Shown here in pieces: positions 10,453 through 20,417 of a DNA stretch of 64,000 bases (position 1 is its first letter; each line of letters begins with the position of its first letter). Source of the DNA: Rhodosorus marinus (Eukaryota; Rhodophyta; Stylonematophyceae; Stylonematales; Stylonemataceae); assembly GCA_029953675.1 (NCBI GenBank), contig JAMWBK010000004.1, positions 868,001-932,000 on the forward strand. Reading direction: 5' to 3'. Under the pieces are notes generated by a model, which saw only the letters and a program-made list of their open reading frames with translations, made no database searches and was not told where the DNA came from. Made by a program: the position numbers and the translations under genes.

Positions 10453-10535
10453 AGGAATCGAACGAACGAATGGTTTAATCGGAGGCTGAAAAGGAATCGA
10501 ACGAATGGTTTAATCGGAGGCTGAAAAAAGGAATC
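10453..10535 (-). repeat. Two ~30-bp copies of the group A 3' terminus separated by AGGAATC
   Basis: AGGAATC occurs at 10453-10459, 10492-10498 and 10529-10535. Between these lie 33- and 30-bp segments that match only the last bases of group A (CGAATGGTTTAATCGGAGGC on the plus strand). They can be read either as two extremely 5'-truncated insertions with 7-bp target duplications, or as one such insertion followed by a tandem duplication. Confidence 0.6.
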
Positions 10536-10943
10536 AGGGAAACCAGAAATCTGTGTTTATTTATCATTTTTATATTATTTTAAGAAATGTGTTTAGAACT
10601 CGAGAAAATCAAGTTCCGTAGGAACAGTTTGTAGCGAGACAGACAGACAGATGTCAATCTTTTGGGTCAAGTGCTGAGATTTTCTCGATATGCTTCATCC
10701 GTTAAGTGGTGGAAATGGAGAAACTATCAGAACACGTGTATGGGTCTCGGATAGCAGGGACCCCGAACGACTTGAGAACTTTCCCCCAGGAACTGTACCG
10801 AGACTGGATCCCGCTTGGCGGGCGCATTACCCTTCCACATGGCCATTTTCCGCTCATCAAAAACGTCATCCAGTTGCGAGGAGAGAGCCTCAGGTAAGCA
10901 CCCCTCACTAAGACCTCGTATTGAAACCAGCGCACCTAGGGCT
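10536..10943. other. No gene recognised
   Basis: A 400-bp gap between group A tails and a group B copy. Overlapping short frames at 10690-10935 have no motif. Confidence 0.4.
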
Positions 10944-11402
10944 ATGCTAGTAAAGTCCTCCGCCGGGGGGCCGCGGCTTCAGCCCTTCGAAGAGTTAAGG
11001 AACGACGGTATGCTGAGAGCATGGCCAGTCTGCCTTGCGCTGAGGGTCGCTCTCACCGGTTCCAGCCATTCATTGTGGAAAGCTTTGGTCACGTCGATAA
11101 GTCGGGTTTAGAGTGGTTGCGGAAATGTTTTGCTGAGCATCCTACTGAATATTTGGCGCTCTTGAGGCGTTTAAGTGTCTCCCTTTGGCGATATTCCAGC
11201 GACATGCTTTCCGAGGCGCGCCATCGGCGCCTGGGGTTGCATACTTCCCTCCCTAGTTATTAGTTCATCTTCACGCCTTGCGTAGCGCTTCAGGCTATGC
11301 TAGTAAAGTCCAGTAAAGTCCTTGCTAGTAAAGTCCTTGCTAGTAAAGTCCAGTCCAGTAAAGTTCTAGCATGCTAGTAAAGTCCAGTAAAGTCCAGTTC
11401 AA
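10944..11402 (+). mobile_element. Group B retrotransposon 3' end preceded by a stray B tail, with repeated 3' tail
   Basis: A 19-bp B tail (CTATGCTAGTAAAGTCC) sits directly before a 5'-truncated B copy. The open frame 11021-11263 encodes the B protein C-terminus (VESFGHVDKSGLEWLRKCF). After the stop comes the 3' UTR, and then AGTAAAGTCC-type units repeat irregularly from 11302 to 11402, forming a tail array. Confidence 0.8.
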
Positions 11403-12300
11403 CCGCCGGATCCCAAGTAGTCAAGGCGTTGACGAAATGACCATCGCCGCGGGTTGGCTTCTCGTGTTTGCACCAACAGTCAAACCACCCAACCCTGCAG
11501 CCATAGCTGGCTGGTGATGAAGGAAGCCATGATCCTCCTCCTCCAAAGCTGCAAGTCCAGCATCAAGCAAGGAACCAAAGACCTCTCGCGCTCGGGCAAG
11601 TGCAGGAAGGGCCAGCCAAGGCCTCCAATTCGGAAGGCACAGCTATCGTAGAAAGTAGTTAGCATCCGATAGGCACTACAGCGAAAGATTAGAAACGCCG
11701 CTTGCACGAACCCCTCTGGCAAGTAGACACAGATCGGCGTGAAGATGCTCGTGTTTGGCCAAACGGCCTCGTAAGGCGTTCACAGTAAAGCTAGATGTGC
11801 CGACGAGGACACCGAATAGAGTGAATTCCTCTGGGTTTGCCAAATATCCTGAAATCACGAGGGAACCGTGACAGGAGTACACCTAACACCACCCCAGAAA
11901 TCACATTTGCGCTCTCCGAAAGCAGGAAATCCTGGACAGGCTTGTGCAGAAAGCCTTTGAGGTTAGTACCAAGTGGGCTTGTACCAGTGACAAGTGGGCT
12001 TGTACCAGTGACAAATGGGCTTGTACTCATGCACAGAACACGCAGAGCGTGAATTTCACCATGCTAAGGCGGATGAGGTCGTGCCAAGGAGGGAGGGGGG
12101 GGAGAGGGGGCAGGACTCTCTTGAGAATTTTACGCTTTTTGTTAGCAGATTACTACCCATATTCACCTATCGAATGCTCCCTTGAAGCTCCACGTAGATG
12201 CCTTCTGTGTTCAGAGGGGTCCGGTAGAACTACCAGGTCTGGGACACCCATGGGTCAATCGTCAGTACCATAGATCTTTGTATTGACGGAAATTAGAGGG
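11403..12300. other. Unassigned sequence with a 21-bp tandem repeat
   Basis: No gene family is recognised. The 21-bp unit AAGTGGGCTTGTACCAGTGA(C) is repeated at 11971-11991, 11992-12012 and, degenerate, 12013-12033; read on the plus strand it gives KWACTSD repeats. The surrounding frames are short and lack motifs. Confidence 0.4.
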
Positions 12301-13141
12301 GGGTTCTTTGGAAGTAGGACTTGCTGACCCTTCTGGTGCTGGCGTGGTGGTTGACTTCGTGACCTTCCTAGCATGGGATATGAGCTCCTCTCCACCGACG
12401 AAATCCGCTGCAGGTTACGCCTTCGTTTGGGACTCCCGATACCTGGTCTTCGCACTACTCCTGAATTCACAGTCTGTGCCAAACCAAACGCTGCGGATGG
12501 GACTCAACGTTTATTCCACTGTTCTACTTCAGCGAGGAATTGGACTCTGCGCCATAACCGCATTCGTGTTAAACTCGCGCGTCACCTCCGCCGGTGGCAC
12601 CATCATGATCTTCAAGTCGAGCCTTTCGGGTTTTTGGAGGGTAGTCGTCTTCGACCAGACATTGTCGGTCGTCATCACCACACAGGCAATCAGTACGTAA
12701 TTGAAGTCAAGGTGGAATCCCCACTACGAGCCCACCTCCTCGTTCGAGCCGCATGTCAAACTGGTTATGCCGCAGCGATCGCTGAAGCCGGGAAACGAGC
12801 CAAATATCGGGATGACATCGCTGACCACAACGACTTTCAATTTGTACCCTTCACGGTTTGGTCGACTCGGGCAAGCGGCCCAAAACTTCATTGCCGAAAC
12901 TACTGCACATCTCGAGCACAAAGCGGACGCGCAAACGCTCATTCGCGTGGACATTAATCGAGAGCTATGCCGAGGCACGGCTCGCTTGGCGATCCACGCC
13001 ATGCGCAAAGATAATCATGTTCGGACGCTGTTCCCTGTAGAAAGGAATCTTCTACCCCACTCTGGGGTCTCCTTAGCCTGGTTTGATTGGCTTTATTGGC
13101 TTTATTAGCATTGACTTTATGAGCCAATGCTATGCTAATAA
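12300..13141 (+). mobile_element. Group C retrotransposon fragment: restriction-like endonuclease end
   Basis: The frame from 12373 encodes a conserved leader (LRLGLPIPGLRTT), a Cys/His segment, a basic helix, then RPDIVG followed 10 residues later by YVIEVKV. This is the PD-(D/E)xK spacing expected of the restriction-like endonuclease of R2-type non-LTR elements. A frameshift at about 12860 moves the rest (FGRLGQAAQNFIAETTAHL onward) to another frame that ends at 13108. It aligns throughout with the endonuclease end of the complete C element (29640-30306). The 3' tail ends GCTATGCTAATAA. Confidence 0.8.
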
Positions 13142-13162
13142 AGCTGGCGTTATTAGCATAGC
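13129..13162. repeat. Tail-to-tail inverted repeat of two retroelement 3' ends
   Basis: GCTATGCTAATAA (13129-13141) and TTATTAGCATAGC (13150-13162) are perfect 13-bp arms with an 8-nt spacer. The left arm ends a plus-strand group C fragment; the right arm ends a minus-strand group B copy. The two groups thus share the terminal tail words. Confidence 0.8.
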
Positions 13163-13765
13163 CTACAGCGCTACGCAAGCCGTTAAAAGGAACTAAGAAC
13201 TAGGTAGGGAAGCGTGCAAACCCAGGCGCCGATGCCGCGCCTCGGCAAGCATGCTGCTCGAATATCGCACAGAGAGACACTTAAGCGCCGCAAGAGTTCC
13301 AAGTATTCAACAGGATGCTCAGTAAAACATTTCCGCAACCACTCCAAACCCGACTTCTCCACGTGACCAAAGCTTTCCACAATGAAAGGCTGGAACCGGT
13401 GGGAGCGGCCCTAAGCGCGAGGCAGGCTGGCCATACTCTCAGCATACCGTCGTTCCTTCACGCGGCGAAGGGCCGAAGCAGCTGCTCCCCGGTGGCGGGC
13501 GGCAGCCGTGAGATGGGCGCTTGCCACAGGGCATGTAATCTCGAGGTCAACATATGCTGAGCGTCTGGCGGCAGCATCGGAGACGAGGAGATCAGCGATA
13601 CAGCGGGGCGGCGGTGCCCTATCCGAGACAGATCTGGATAGTTCCGATTCCACCTCAACCGTATGCCCTACCCGAGTCAGAAATTCGCTGAGAATGTACT
13701 TGAAGCGAGTGTGACGCCTCGTACGAAGACCTCTCAACAGTCCACATGAACCTAAGAAGCCTGGC
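13150..13765 (-). mobile_element. Group B retrotransposon copy B1, 5'-truncated
   Basis: Minus-strand 3' third of a B element. 13737-13411 encodes the endonuclease region (IADLLV followed by YVDLEI), and 13380-13183 encodes the C-terminus (ESFGHVEKSG) in a shifted frame. The 3' UTR lies at 13150-13200. Its 5' truncation point abuts the 3' tail of the next B copy. Confidence 0.8.
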
Positions 13766-16228
13766 TTTTATTGGCATAGCCTGAAGCGCTACGCAGGGCG
13801 TGAAAAGGAACTAAGAACTAGGTAGGGAAGCGTGCAAACCCAGGCGCCAATGGCGCGTTTCGGCAAGCATGCAGCTCGAATATCGGCACAGAGAGACACT
13901 TAAGCGCCGCAAAAGTTCCAAGTATTCAACAGGATGCTCAGTAAAACATTTCCGCAACCACTCCAAACCCGACTTCTCCACGTGACCAAAGCTTTCCACA
14001 ATGCAAGGCTGGAACCGGTGGGAGCAACCCTAAGCGCGAGGCAGACTGGCCATACTCTCAGCATACCGTCGTTCCTTCACGCGGCGAAGGGCCGAAGCAG
14101 CTGCTCCCCGGTGGCGGGCGGCAGCCGTGAGATGGGCGCTTGCCACAGGGCATGTAATCGCGAGGTCAACATATGCTCAGCGTCTGGCGGCAGCATCGGA
14201 GACGAGGAGATCAGCGATACAGCGGGGCGGTGCCCTATCCGAGACAGATCTGCGTAGTTCCGATTCCACCTCAACCGTATGCCCTACCCGAGTCAAACAG
14301 TCGCTGAGAATGTACTTGAAGCGAGTGTGACGCCTCGTACGAAGACCTCTCAACAGTCTGCATGAACCTAAGAAGTGGTAACCACAAGCATCGATCCGAC
14401 TCTCACATCCCTGACAGAAATACGGCCGATTAGAGTGCCACGGAGCTTGTGGCAAACCCAGATAGTTCCGTGCCGCAGAGCGGAACTGAAAGGCATCGAG
14501 ACGGTGACCCAGTGACGAAGGCAGCGTGGTTAACCACAAGTGCGACAGGTTGCCTCCCATGCCGCGGAGGCGAGCGGTGGTGGTAGGCGGTGTGAGGGGA
14601 GAGTTGCGCAAGATTGCCTGAGCGGCACTGTGTTGGTCCCGGTTAGGCTAGTTGAATCATATCTGTGCGCGAGCTTCACAATCGCCTCATACGCGGGTAA
14701 TCTGGAACAGGTGACCCGGGGCTGGCTTACCCCTCGTCTGCGAGGATTCTGTCGATGGGAGAGTCCCAGTACGTCCCCATAACAGCTCTTTCCAGGAGCG
14801 GAACTTGGATCGGTTGTCGTCCGGCACGTCTTTGCACTTACTGAACACCTGTTTCAGAGCATCATAGATACTCAAAAGCGGTGGCGGAAGGGTCGCGGGG
14901 TCTTCGCTAGTCAGTGCTCTAGCCGAAAGGCAGGCACTTCGAATCCGAAAACTCACCAAGGCGCGAGACGCGGTAGCCCAGGAGGCGACCGCCGCCACCC
15001 GAAAAATGCCGTTTTCTCGCTCCGCGTGAAGTTTCAACGGGCTCCCTGCCATCTAGTCTCCGAGTCTTTGGTGAACTTGAGGGGCTCGAGCATCATGGCG
15101 TCGGTTTGGGGAGTGACAACTGCGTGCAAGACTCCTCCGAACGAGTTTTAGCACGCCTTAAGCAGCTCACTGACGCCATTGAGCGCCTACCGGACAGCAT
15201 GCTACAATCTCAGGGGTGCCCAGCAACGTCACGTCGTCCTGGTAGGCACAGATTCGAAGATCCGGCGACTCAGCCGCCAGTCGCAAGAGCACGATTTGCA
15301 AGGCACAGGCGTGAAGCACAGGCCCACAAGGATCACCCTGTTGAACGCCAGTACGTGCTACAAAAACAGAGCCCTGCGTTGTCAACTAAGGGAGGCTCCC
15401 CCTCCGTAAATACCGGATAGGAACGGCCACGCCTCCGGGAACACCCTTCGAATCACCTCCAAAGCATGCGTCCGCGAGACGGTGTTGAACGCGTTACGGA
15501 ATTCAACCACCAAAACGCCCCAATATGGCCTACTGGCTCGCTCGAGCTTTGATCGCATGAGTGATCAGTTCGCAACCCCCGGAAAATCCCACCCCTACCT
15601 GCCAAGGCGCCATAAAAGCTGTGACTCGCTGGCGTAGGCGCTGGCATAGCCACCTCCCGGCGAGCTTCCGTAGACTCTCGACCATGCCGATCGGCCGGAG
15701 ACGCGGGTGTGCCGGCTCGTGGTCAGGTTTCGTTAGCAAGCAAAGCTGTGCCCGTCGCAGATGGTCCCAAGGGGCAGACGCACCCCCTGCACCCTGGAAC
15801 AGCGTATTCAGGATCTTTACCACCGCGCTCTGGCCAGGCTTGCTCAGGGCCTGTAGTAATTCCGTTCGTAGCCCGGAGGGTCCAGGGCAGCGTCCACGAC
15901 GGGAGGTCCGGAGCAAATCCTCCAGATCAGACTCACGGAGCGTTAGGTCGATGCGAAACCTGGCCAACTCTGGACGGTCCAAAAGTGCCTCGAATTCGGG
16001 GAGCAAATCCACGACGGGAACAAAGCCGACATAGTCTGGTCGAGGCTCTCGTCGTACGGGAGGACAGGCGCCTGGCCCTCCAAGACCCGTGCCGCTTGAC
16101 TCAGGTCGCCAACCGCCACCAATTTCTGCACTCGAGTCGTCAGGGCCATACTGGTCCAGTCCGAGCCCGACGGACAGAGTGCTCCGATGACGCCAAGCAG
16201 CTTTGCTGCAACACCTCAAATTCCCCGT
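13766..16228 (-). mobile_element. Group B retrotransposon copy B2, long, with internal inversion
   Basis: Minus-strand order from the 5' side: RT fingers and palm (16219-15530, with CPGPSGLRTELL, GVGFSGGCELITH), RT motif B/C (15385-15200, GVQQGDPCGPVLHACAL and AYQDDVTLLG), an inverted piece (15060-15209), the thumb/linker (15052-14687), the Cys/His knuckle CQGC...HFLGSC and endonuclease core (14611-14077), the C-terminus (13999-13811) and the tail. Several frameshifts make it non-functional. The catalytic box reads YQDD where other B copies have YHDD. Confidence 0.8.
15060..15209 (+). repeat. Inverted segment inside B2
   Basis: The bases encoding LTDAIERLPDSML (about 15160-15205) are in element sense on the plus strand, whereas the rest of B2 is on the minus strand. 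The junction on the right falls right after the CTGGGCACCCCTGA word that follows the RT catalytic box. This is an internal inversion with loss of the sequence between. Confidence 0.7.
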
Positions 16229-17770
16229 TCAGGGCTTTGCTAGCATAGCCTGAAGCTCTACGCAAGACGTGAAAAAGAACAAAGAACTAGGGAGGGAAGC
16301 GTGCAAACCCAGGCGCCGATGGCGCGCCTCGGCAAGCATGCTGCTAGAATATCGCCACAGGGCGACACTCAAACGCCGTAAAAGCGCCAAGTACTCAGTA
16401 GGATGCTCAGCGAAACATTTCCGCAACCACTCTAAACCCGACTTATCCACGTGACGGTGTCGCGAAGGTTACGCTCCAGGCTCGTGAAGATGAAGTCCAG
16501 GGTGGTCCCCGCCACTAAGAGCTCTCCGCGAGGTAGAACGACAGGCGGAATCCTGCCACGGAGGGGAAGCGAACCGCCTTCCAAAGAAATCCATCGCCGG
16601 AGCCAACTCCGCAGGCGCGTACGCCAGATGCCCCAGTCTCCGCCCTCCTTCAGGACATAAGACTGCAGGTCCATGGGCTGCGACCTCGCAGCCGTGCCCG
16701 GAGAGCCAATCGTGCTTCTTCCCCTTAGACCCGGGTGAGTCGGTCCTCGCTCGTTTGCCTCCTAACCTCACCAAACTGGTCAACCGGCCACTCCGCGAGG
16801 CTCGCGGGATGGCTCCCCCGGGCTTTAACCAAGTAATAGGGGCGTTCTCGACCGACATACCCTCCGGCTCCCCTTCCTCGCCACTCGCACTGGAAGTAGT
16901 GCTGGGAGCGAAGCTCTCTAATACTCCCAAACTCCGTAGCTCTCCCTTGTGACTGGAGGTCAGCACAAGGTGCCTCTCGCGGTCGAAAAAGGTAGAGGCG
17001 GCTGCGCGCAGATGGCGTGGACCCGACGCGAAACGCTCCGAAAGTATCCGCTCCATGCGATGAATGCGAAGCCAATGGATGGCTGCGGCTTTCACTTTGG
17101 TCTCGTGCTCAGAGAGCCCTGCTGTTTCTCCGGGAGAGAGCAAAGTGCCCGGAAAACGGTCGAACCCGAAATGCAGTACGACCTGGGGTTGAGAACGCAA
17201 CCAGCGGGCGCTTCAGGTCACTGCTCGGTAGGCTTCGCCAGTAGGGCCTGCAGGTACTTTGCCGCGTTCGCTGTGACCCTGAAGAGAACATCCCGACGCT
17301 CGTAGTTGGCAAATATGAAGTCTTCCCGACGGCAGCCCAAGGATTCCGCGAAAATGTTCCGGAAATCGCGCATGTTCGGCACCTGGCCACGGGTTGTCTG
17401 CGGCCAAACGTTCCGCCCCCACAAAAATTGCAAGGTCGTGTCCGTGGTTCCAACATTAGCCTCTTTCTGAGGCTAAAATCTTATCATTGCCGCCGTACGG
17501 GCGGTGGTGGTGCACTTGGGGCGATCACGCACTCCTGCCTGGGCCGGACGCTGTTGACCCACGGAGGGCCTGCCCAGGACGGGAAAGTCCGCTCCGGCTG
17601 AGGGAACATTCGAAGGATGAGGCAGCTCCGCACACCTCTCCGAAGAGGCGCCAGCCGCGGAACCATATTTGTCACCTCCAGATCCCAGGAGCCGCCTTCG
17701 ACTGTCCCGGGACCGGTTGTTGTTGATTGACCTGGGGAAGTTGACTGTCGCTTAGCCTAGCCCCTCCTGT
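16229..17770 (-). mobile_element. Group B retrotransposon copy B3: 5' region fused to 3' end by internal deletion
   Basis: The 3' UTR and last ~70 codons (16229-16450) join directly, within GTCACGTGGATAAG, to the 5' half of a B element. Minus-strand 17460-16469 encodes a first-ORF-like protein, in pieces. One piece starts with a Cys pair (CNFCGG, about 17430); another holds RDFRNIFAESLGCRREDFIF (17360-17300). The piece near 16674-16600 (GGDWGIW, LRSWLRRW) is also present in the plus-strand B copy at 41516. RT and endonuclease are missing. The 5' UTR probably extends to about 17770. Confidence 0.7.
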
Positions 17771-18740
17771 TTAGCGCTACATTCGGTAGTTGGAATAAAC
17801 GGAAACAGTAAATCCATCTATAGTGGCGGCCGCAGTTCGATAAATGGAGAGCCCTGACGGGCTCTCCGACGTTGTGGAAATGGATACCTCGCTTTGAACG
17901 AAGCATTCAACACCCAACGAAGTTTAAGCGAAAAGCTTAGACAAAAAAAGATCATATTGATTGATATCTGTGCGTTGGACGTATCTATACATTACACGCG
18001 TACATAAAACCAATTAATTTGTTCTTACCATACAAAAACATAGACTACACGAAAAAAGCTAATTAAATAAATTTAAACAGTATATTTCAATCACAGCTAA
18101 ACTCTCTACAGACGGAAGAAAATTTAAATTAATAGATATATCCAATAAAATAACGATAAGTTGAAAAATATTATCGAATTAAATAACTGAAGAACAACGT
18201 TTGAGTTTAATAAAAGCAGCATATGATTAAATTACAATAATACAGGTATATTGTATCGTATGAATTAAATAAGTTACAGACTTAAGAAAATATAGATTTT
18301 CTGGATGAAGCGCAAAAACTTCAAAAAAAGAGGTAGCAGGAATTTTTGGCGATAACCGCTGATGGTGCGCCCATCAATGACGACTTGCCGAGAGGTTAGC
18401 CCGGCGGGGGGGGGGGGGAGGAATAGATGATAAAAAGAAGAGCTAAGAGCTTTAATATAAGCATGAAATCGAGGATAAGTAATGGATGCGGTCTGGGTAT
18501 TGAGTAAGGACCCGGTTTTTGTGGATTAGGAAGGGCGTTTGGAGGAGATCTTGGTCGCGTCCTAGGCACCGCCCATGGGTAGAAGGCTGCCATCACGAAA
18601 CCGTCTTACGTTAAAGTGCTGGGCACGGATTCTGCATTATGAGTACTGCATTCGGCATTGTGTAAGCTTGAAAGGGAGATTAGCGAGTGGTATCTTAATT
18701 AACTACTCGAAACGTTGACCAATTCGTCGGGCGAGGAGAG
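17771..18740. other. AT-rich intergenic region upstream of the protease gene
   Basis: It contains a perfect 9-bp hairpin GGAGAGCCC/GGGCTCTCC (17846-17854 and 17859-17867, loop TGAC) and a G14 run near 18403-18418. No gene is recognised. A/T-rich sequence dominates 17930-18310. Confidence 0.5.
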
Positions 18741-18747
18741 TATAAAT
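18741..18747 (+). promoter_or_regulatory. Putative TATA box of the astacin-like gene
   Basis: TATAAAT lies 93 bp before the chosen ATG, which leaves about 60 nt for a 5' leader. Similar TATA words lie 115-155 bp before four other genes here. Confidence 0.5.
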
Positions 18748-18833
18748 CGGATCGAAGCTGCTATGAAGACTTGTGACGTTTAGAACACAGCGTTTGAAGT
18801 TCAAATTTGATAGTGGAGTTGAATTTTGTGAGC

Positions 18834-20417
18834 ATGGAGTTGAGTGTGAACCGGATTCTGTTGATAGTTGTGTGTTTCCTGGTCGCTCGATGTCGAGCGG
18901 CGGTGAGCTTGAGGGATACCTCACGGTTGTGGCCGTCTGAGGTGATCAAATTCGGTTTTGATGACAACGTAGATTCTGAGGCCAGAGATGATGTGGTGGC
19001 TGCCTTGCGTCACATTCGGAATGAAACCTGTCTCGGCTTCATATTCTCTCAGTCGGCGGTAACTGGACTTGTTTTCAGGTCGGATCTTAATAGATGCTAT
19101 AAGACCAAGATTGGATATCGCGGTCCCGGGAAACATTCTGTCTACGTAAACCGAGACTGCCCCGGATCTATTCCTCTCCGATCACAGGTAATACACGAGG
19201 TCGGACATGCCCTGGGTCTTGCTGATGAATATAACCGTCCTGATCGAAACCGATTCCTTCGGGTTCGCCTCAGCAACGTCGCCCAGTCGAACCGGACCAA
19301 GTTCAACAAATTATCGTGGAGGAAAGTTGATCCTCTCGAACAGGATTTCGACCGGAGTTCTATCATGCAGTATGGCTCCAATTTTCTCTCCAAGAACGGC
19401 AGGGAGACTATCTCCACTCTGAGCAACCCAGGCCTCATTCCTGGCACCACCCTCAGCCCCGGGGATGTGAAGAGTCTGATGATGATGTACAGATGCCCCT
19501 TCAGGGCTCAAAGCATGAGGCTTTCATTGGAGGTCATTGCACGAAAACGCCTTCAGAATGACGTTGTGGTAAGCTTTGAGGTCTCGGACACGACTCCGGG
19601 TCGGTTTCCACCGATCATCAGGTCGTCTGGCGCACCCCGTGGTTCAGGACCGCTGAAGCTGCCAGGGCCGATAGACTTCGGTGTGGGCACTTGGGTGGCT
19701 TTGAAGATCAGGGTCTCAAAGCTCAGTGACGATGCTACGGAAGTTTTCATCCCTTACTCGCGTTTACAAATAATTCACCGGGACTACGTTGTCAAGCTTT
19801 GTAGAACACCGTATAGCTGTTCGAGGTCGGTCTCAGTTAGAATCATCGCAGAGCCCGCGACGAACTACTGTTATCCCAGTCCGTGTATGAACGACGGAAG
19901 ATGTAGAAGCGGAGCCAATGATCCGATCTGCGAGTGCAGACCGGGTTTTTACGGGAAATTTTGCCAGAAAAGGTTCGGCTCTCTGAAGGTGGACGTGAAG
20001 CACGGAATGAATCTGAGGAGATTCGACGCTACAACGCCATCTGACCCCTTCGTCCTAGTGAGGGCCTACAGGGCGGATGGCACTTACTTAGAGAGGAAGA
20101 CGAGGACCATAATGGACAATGAGCTAAATCCGGTGTGGAATGAAACCCTGGAATTTGGAGTGGACTGGTGGGAGAAAATCATTCTCACCGTTTTCGACGA
20201 CAACACCTTCATCTACCCTCAGCCAATCATCTCAAACGAGCGCGTCTCGCTCATGAACTCTGTCTTCTCGATGGGAGGAACCCCAGTCGGGTTCAAAATG
20301 CACGATCAGCACCATCCCACGCCAAGCCAGTCCTTCGTCGAGTACACAGTCTCTTTCACTGCAGTCAGCGATAACTTTTCCCCTCCAGATGCCAACAAGA
20401 ACGTCATTCTGCCGTGA
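18834..20417 (+). CDS. Secreted astacin-like metalloprotease with EGF and C2 domains
   Basis: Predicted to be an extracellular zinc endopeptidase of 527 aa, intronless. Start at ATG 18834 because a signal peptide (RILLIVVCFLVARC) follows directly. The catalytic domain (about 30-222) has HEVGHALGLADEYNRPDR (His121, Glu122, His125) and the Met-turn SIMQYG (176-181), as in peptidase family M12A. The usual third zinc ligand His is Asp131; Asp in this position is known in some other metzincins such as snapalysin. A linker leads to an EGF-like module (Cys346, 351, 357, 366, 368, 377) and a C2-like domain (about 382-510, with SDPFVLV and NPVWNETLEF). No propeptide Asp switch was identified with confidence. 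Target and role are unknown; matrix or wall protein processing is inference. Confidence 0.85.
   Translation: MELSVNRILLIVVCFLVARCRAAVSLRDTSRLWPSEVIKFGFDDNVDSEARDDVVAALRHIRNETCLGFIFSQSAVTGLVFRSDLNRCYKTKIGYRGPGKHSVYVNRDCPGSIPLRSQVIHEVGHALGLADEYNRPDRNRFLRVRLSNVAQSNRTKFNKLSWRKVDPLEQDFDRSSIMQYGSNFLSKNGRETISTLSNPGLIPGTTLSPGDVKSLMMMYRCPFRAQSMRLSLEVIARKRLQNDVVVSFEVSDTTPGRFPPIIRSSGAPRGSGPLKLPGPIDFGVGTWVALKIRVSKLSDDATEVFIPYSRLQIIHRDYVVKLCRTPYSCSRSVSVRIIAEPATNYCYPSPCMNDGRCRSGANDPICECRPGFYGKFCQKRFGSLKVDVKHGMNLRRFDATTPSDPFVLVRAYRADGTYLERKTRTIMDNELNPVWNETLEFGVDWWEKIILTVFDDNTFIYPQPIISNERVSLMNSVFSMGGTPVGFKMHDQHHPTPSQSFVEYTVSFTAVSDNFSPPDANKNVILP

Noticed and set aside
11300-11402. Regular short repeats that might be a CRISPR-like array
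   Set aside because: The units are the group B tail AGTAAAGTCC in irregular spacing without unique spacers.
15106-16248. Several plus-strand frames of 100-179 codons
   Set aside because: They are antisense to the B2 RT region, which has clear RT motifs on the minus strand.
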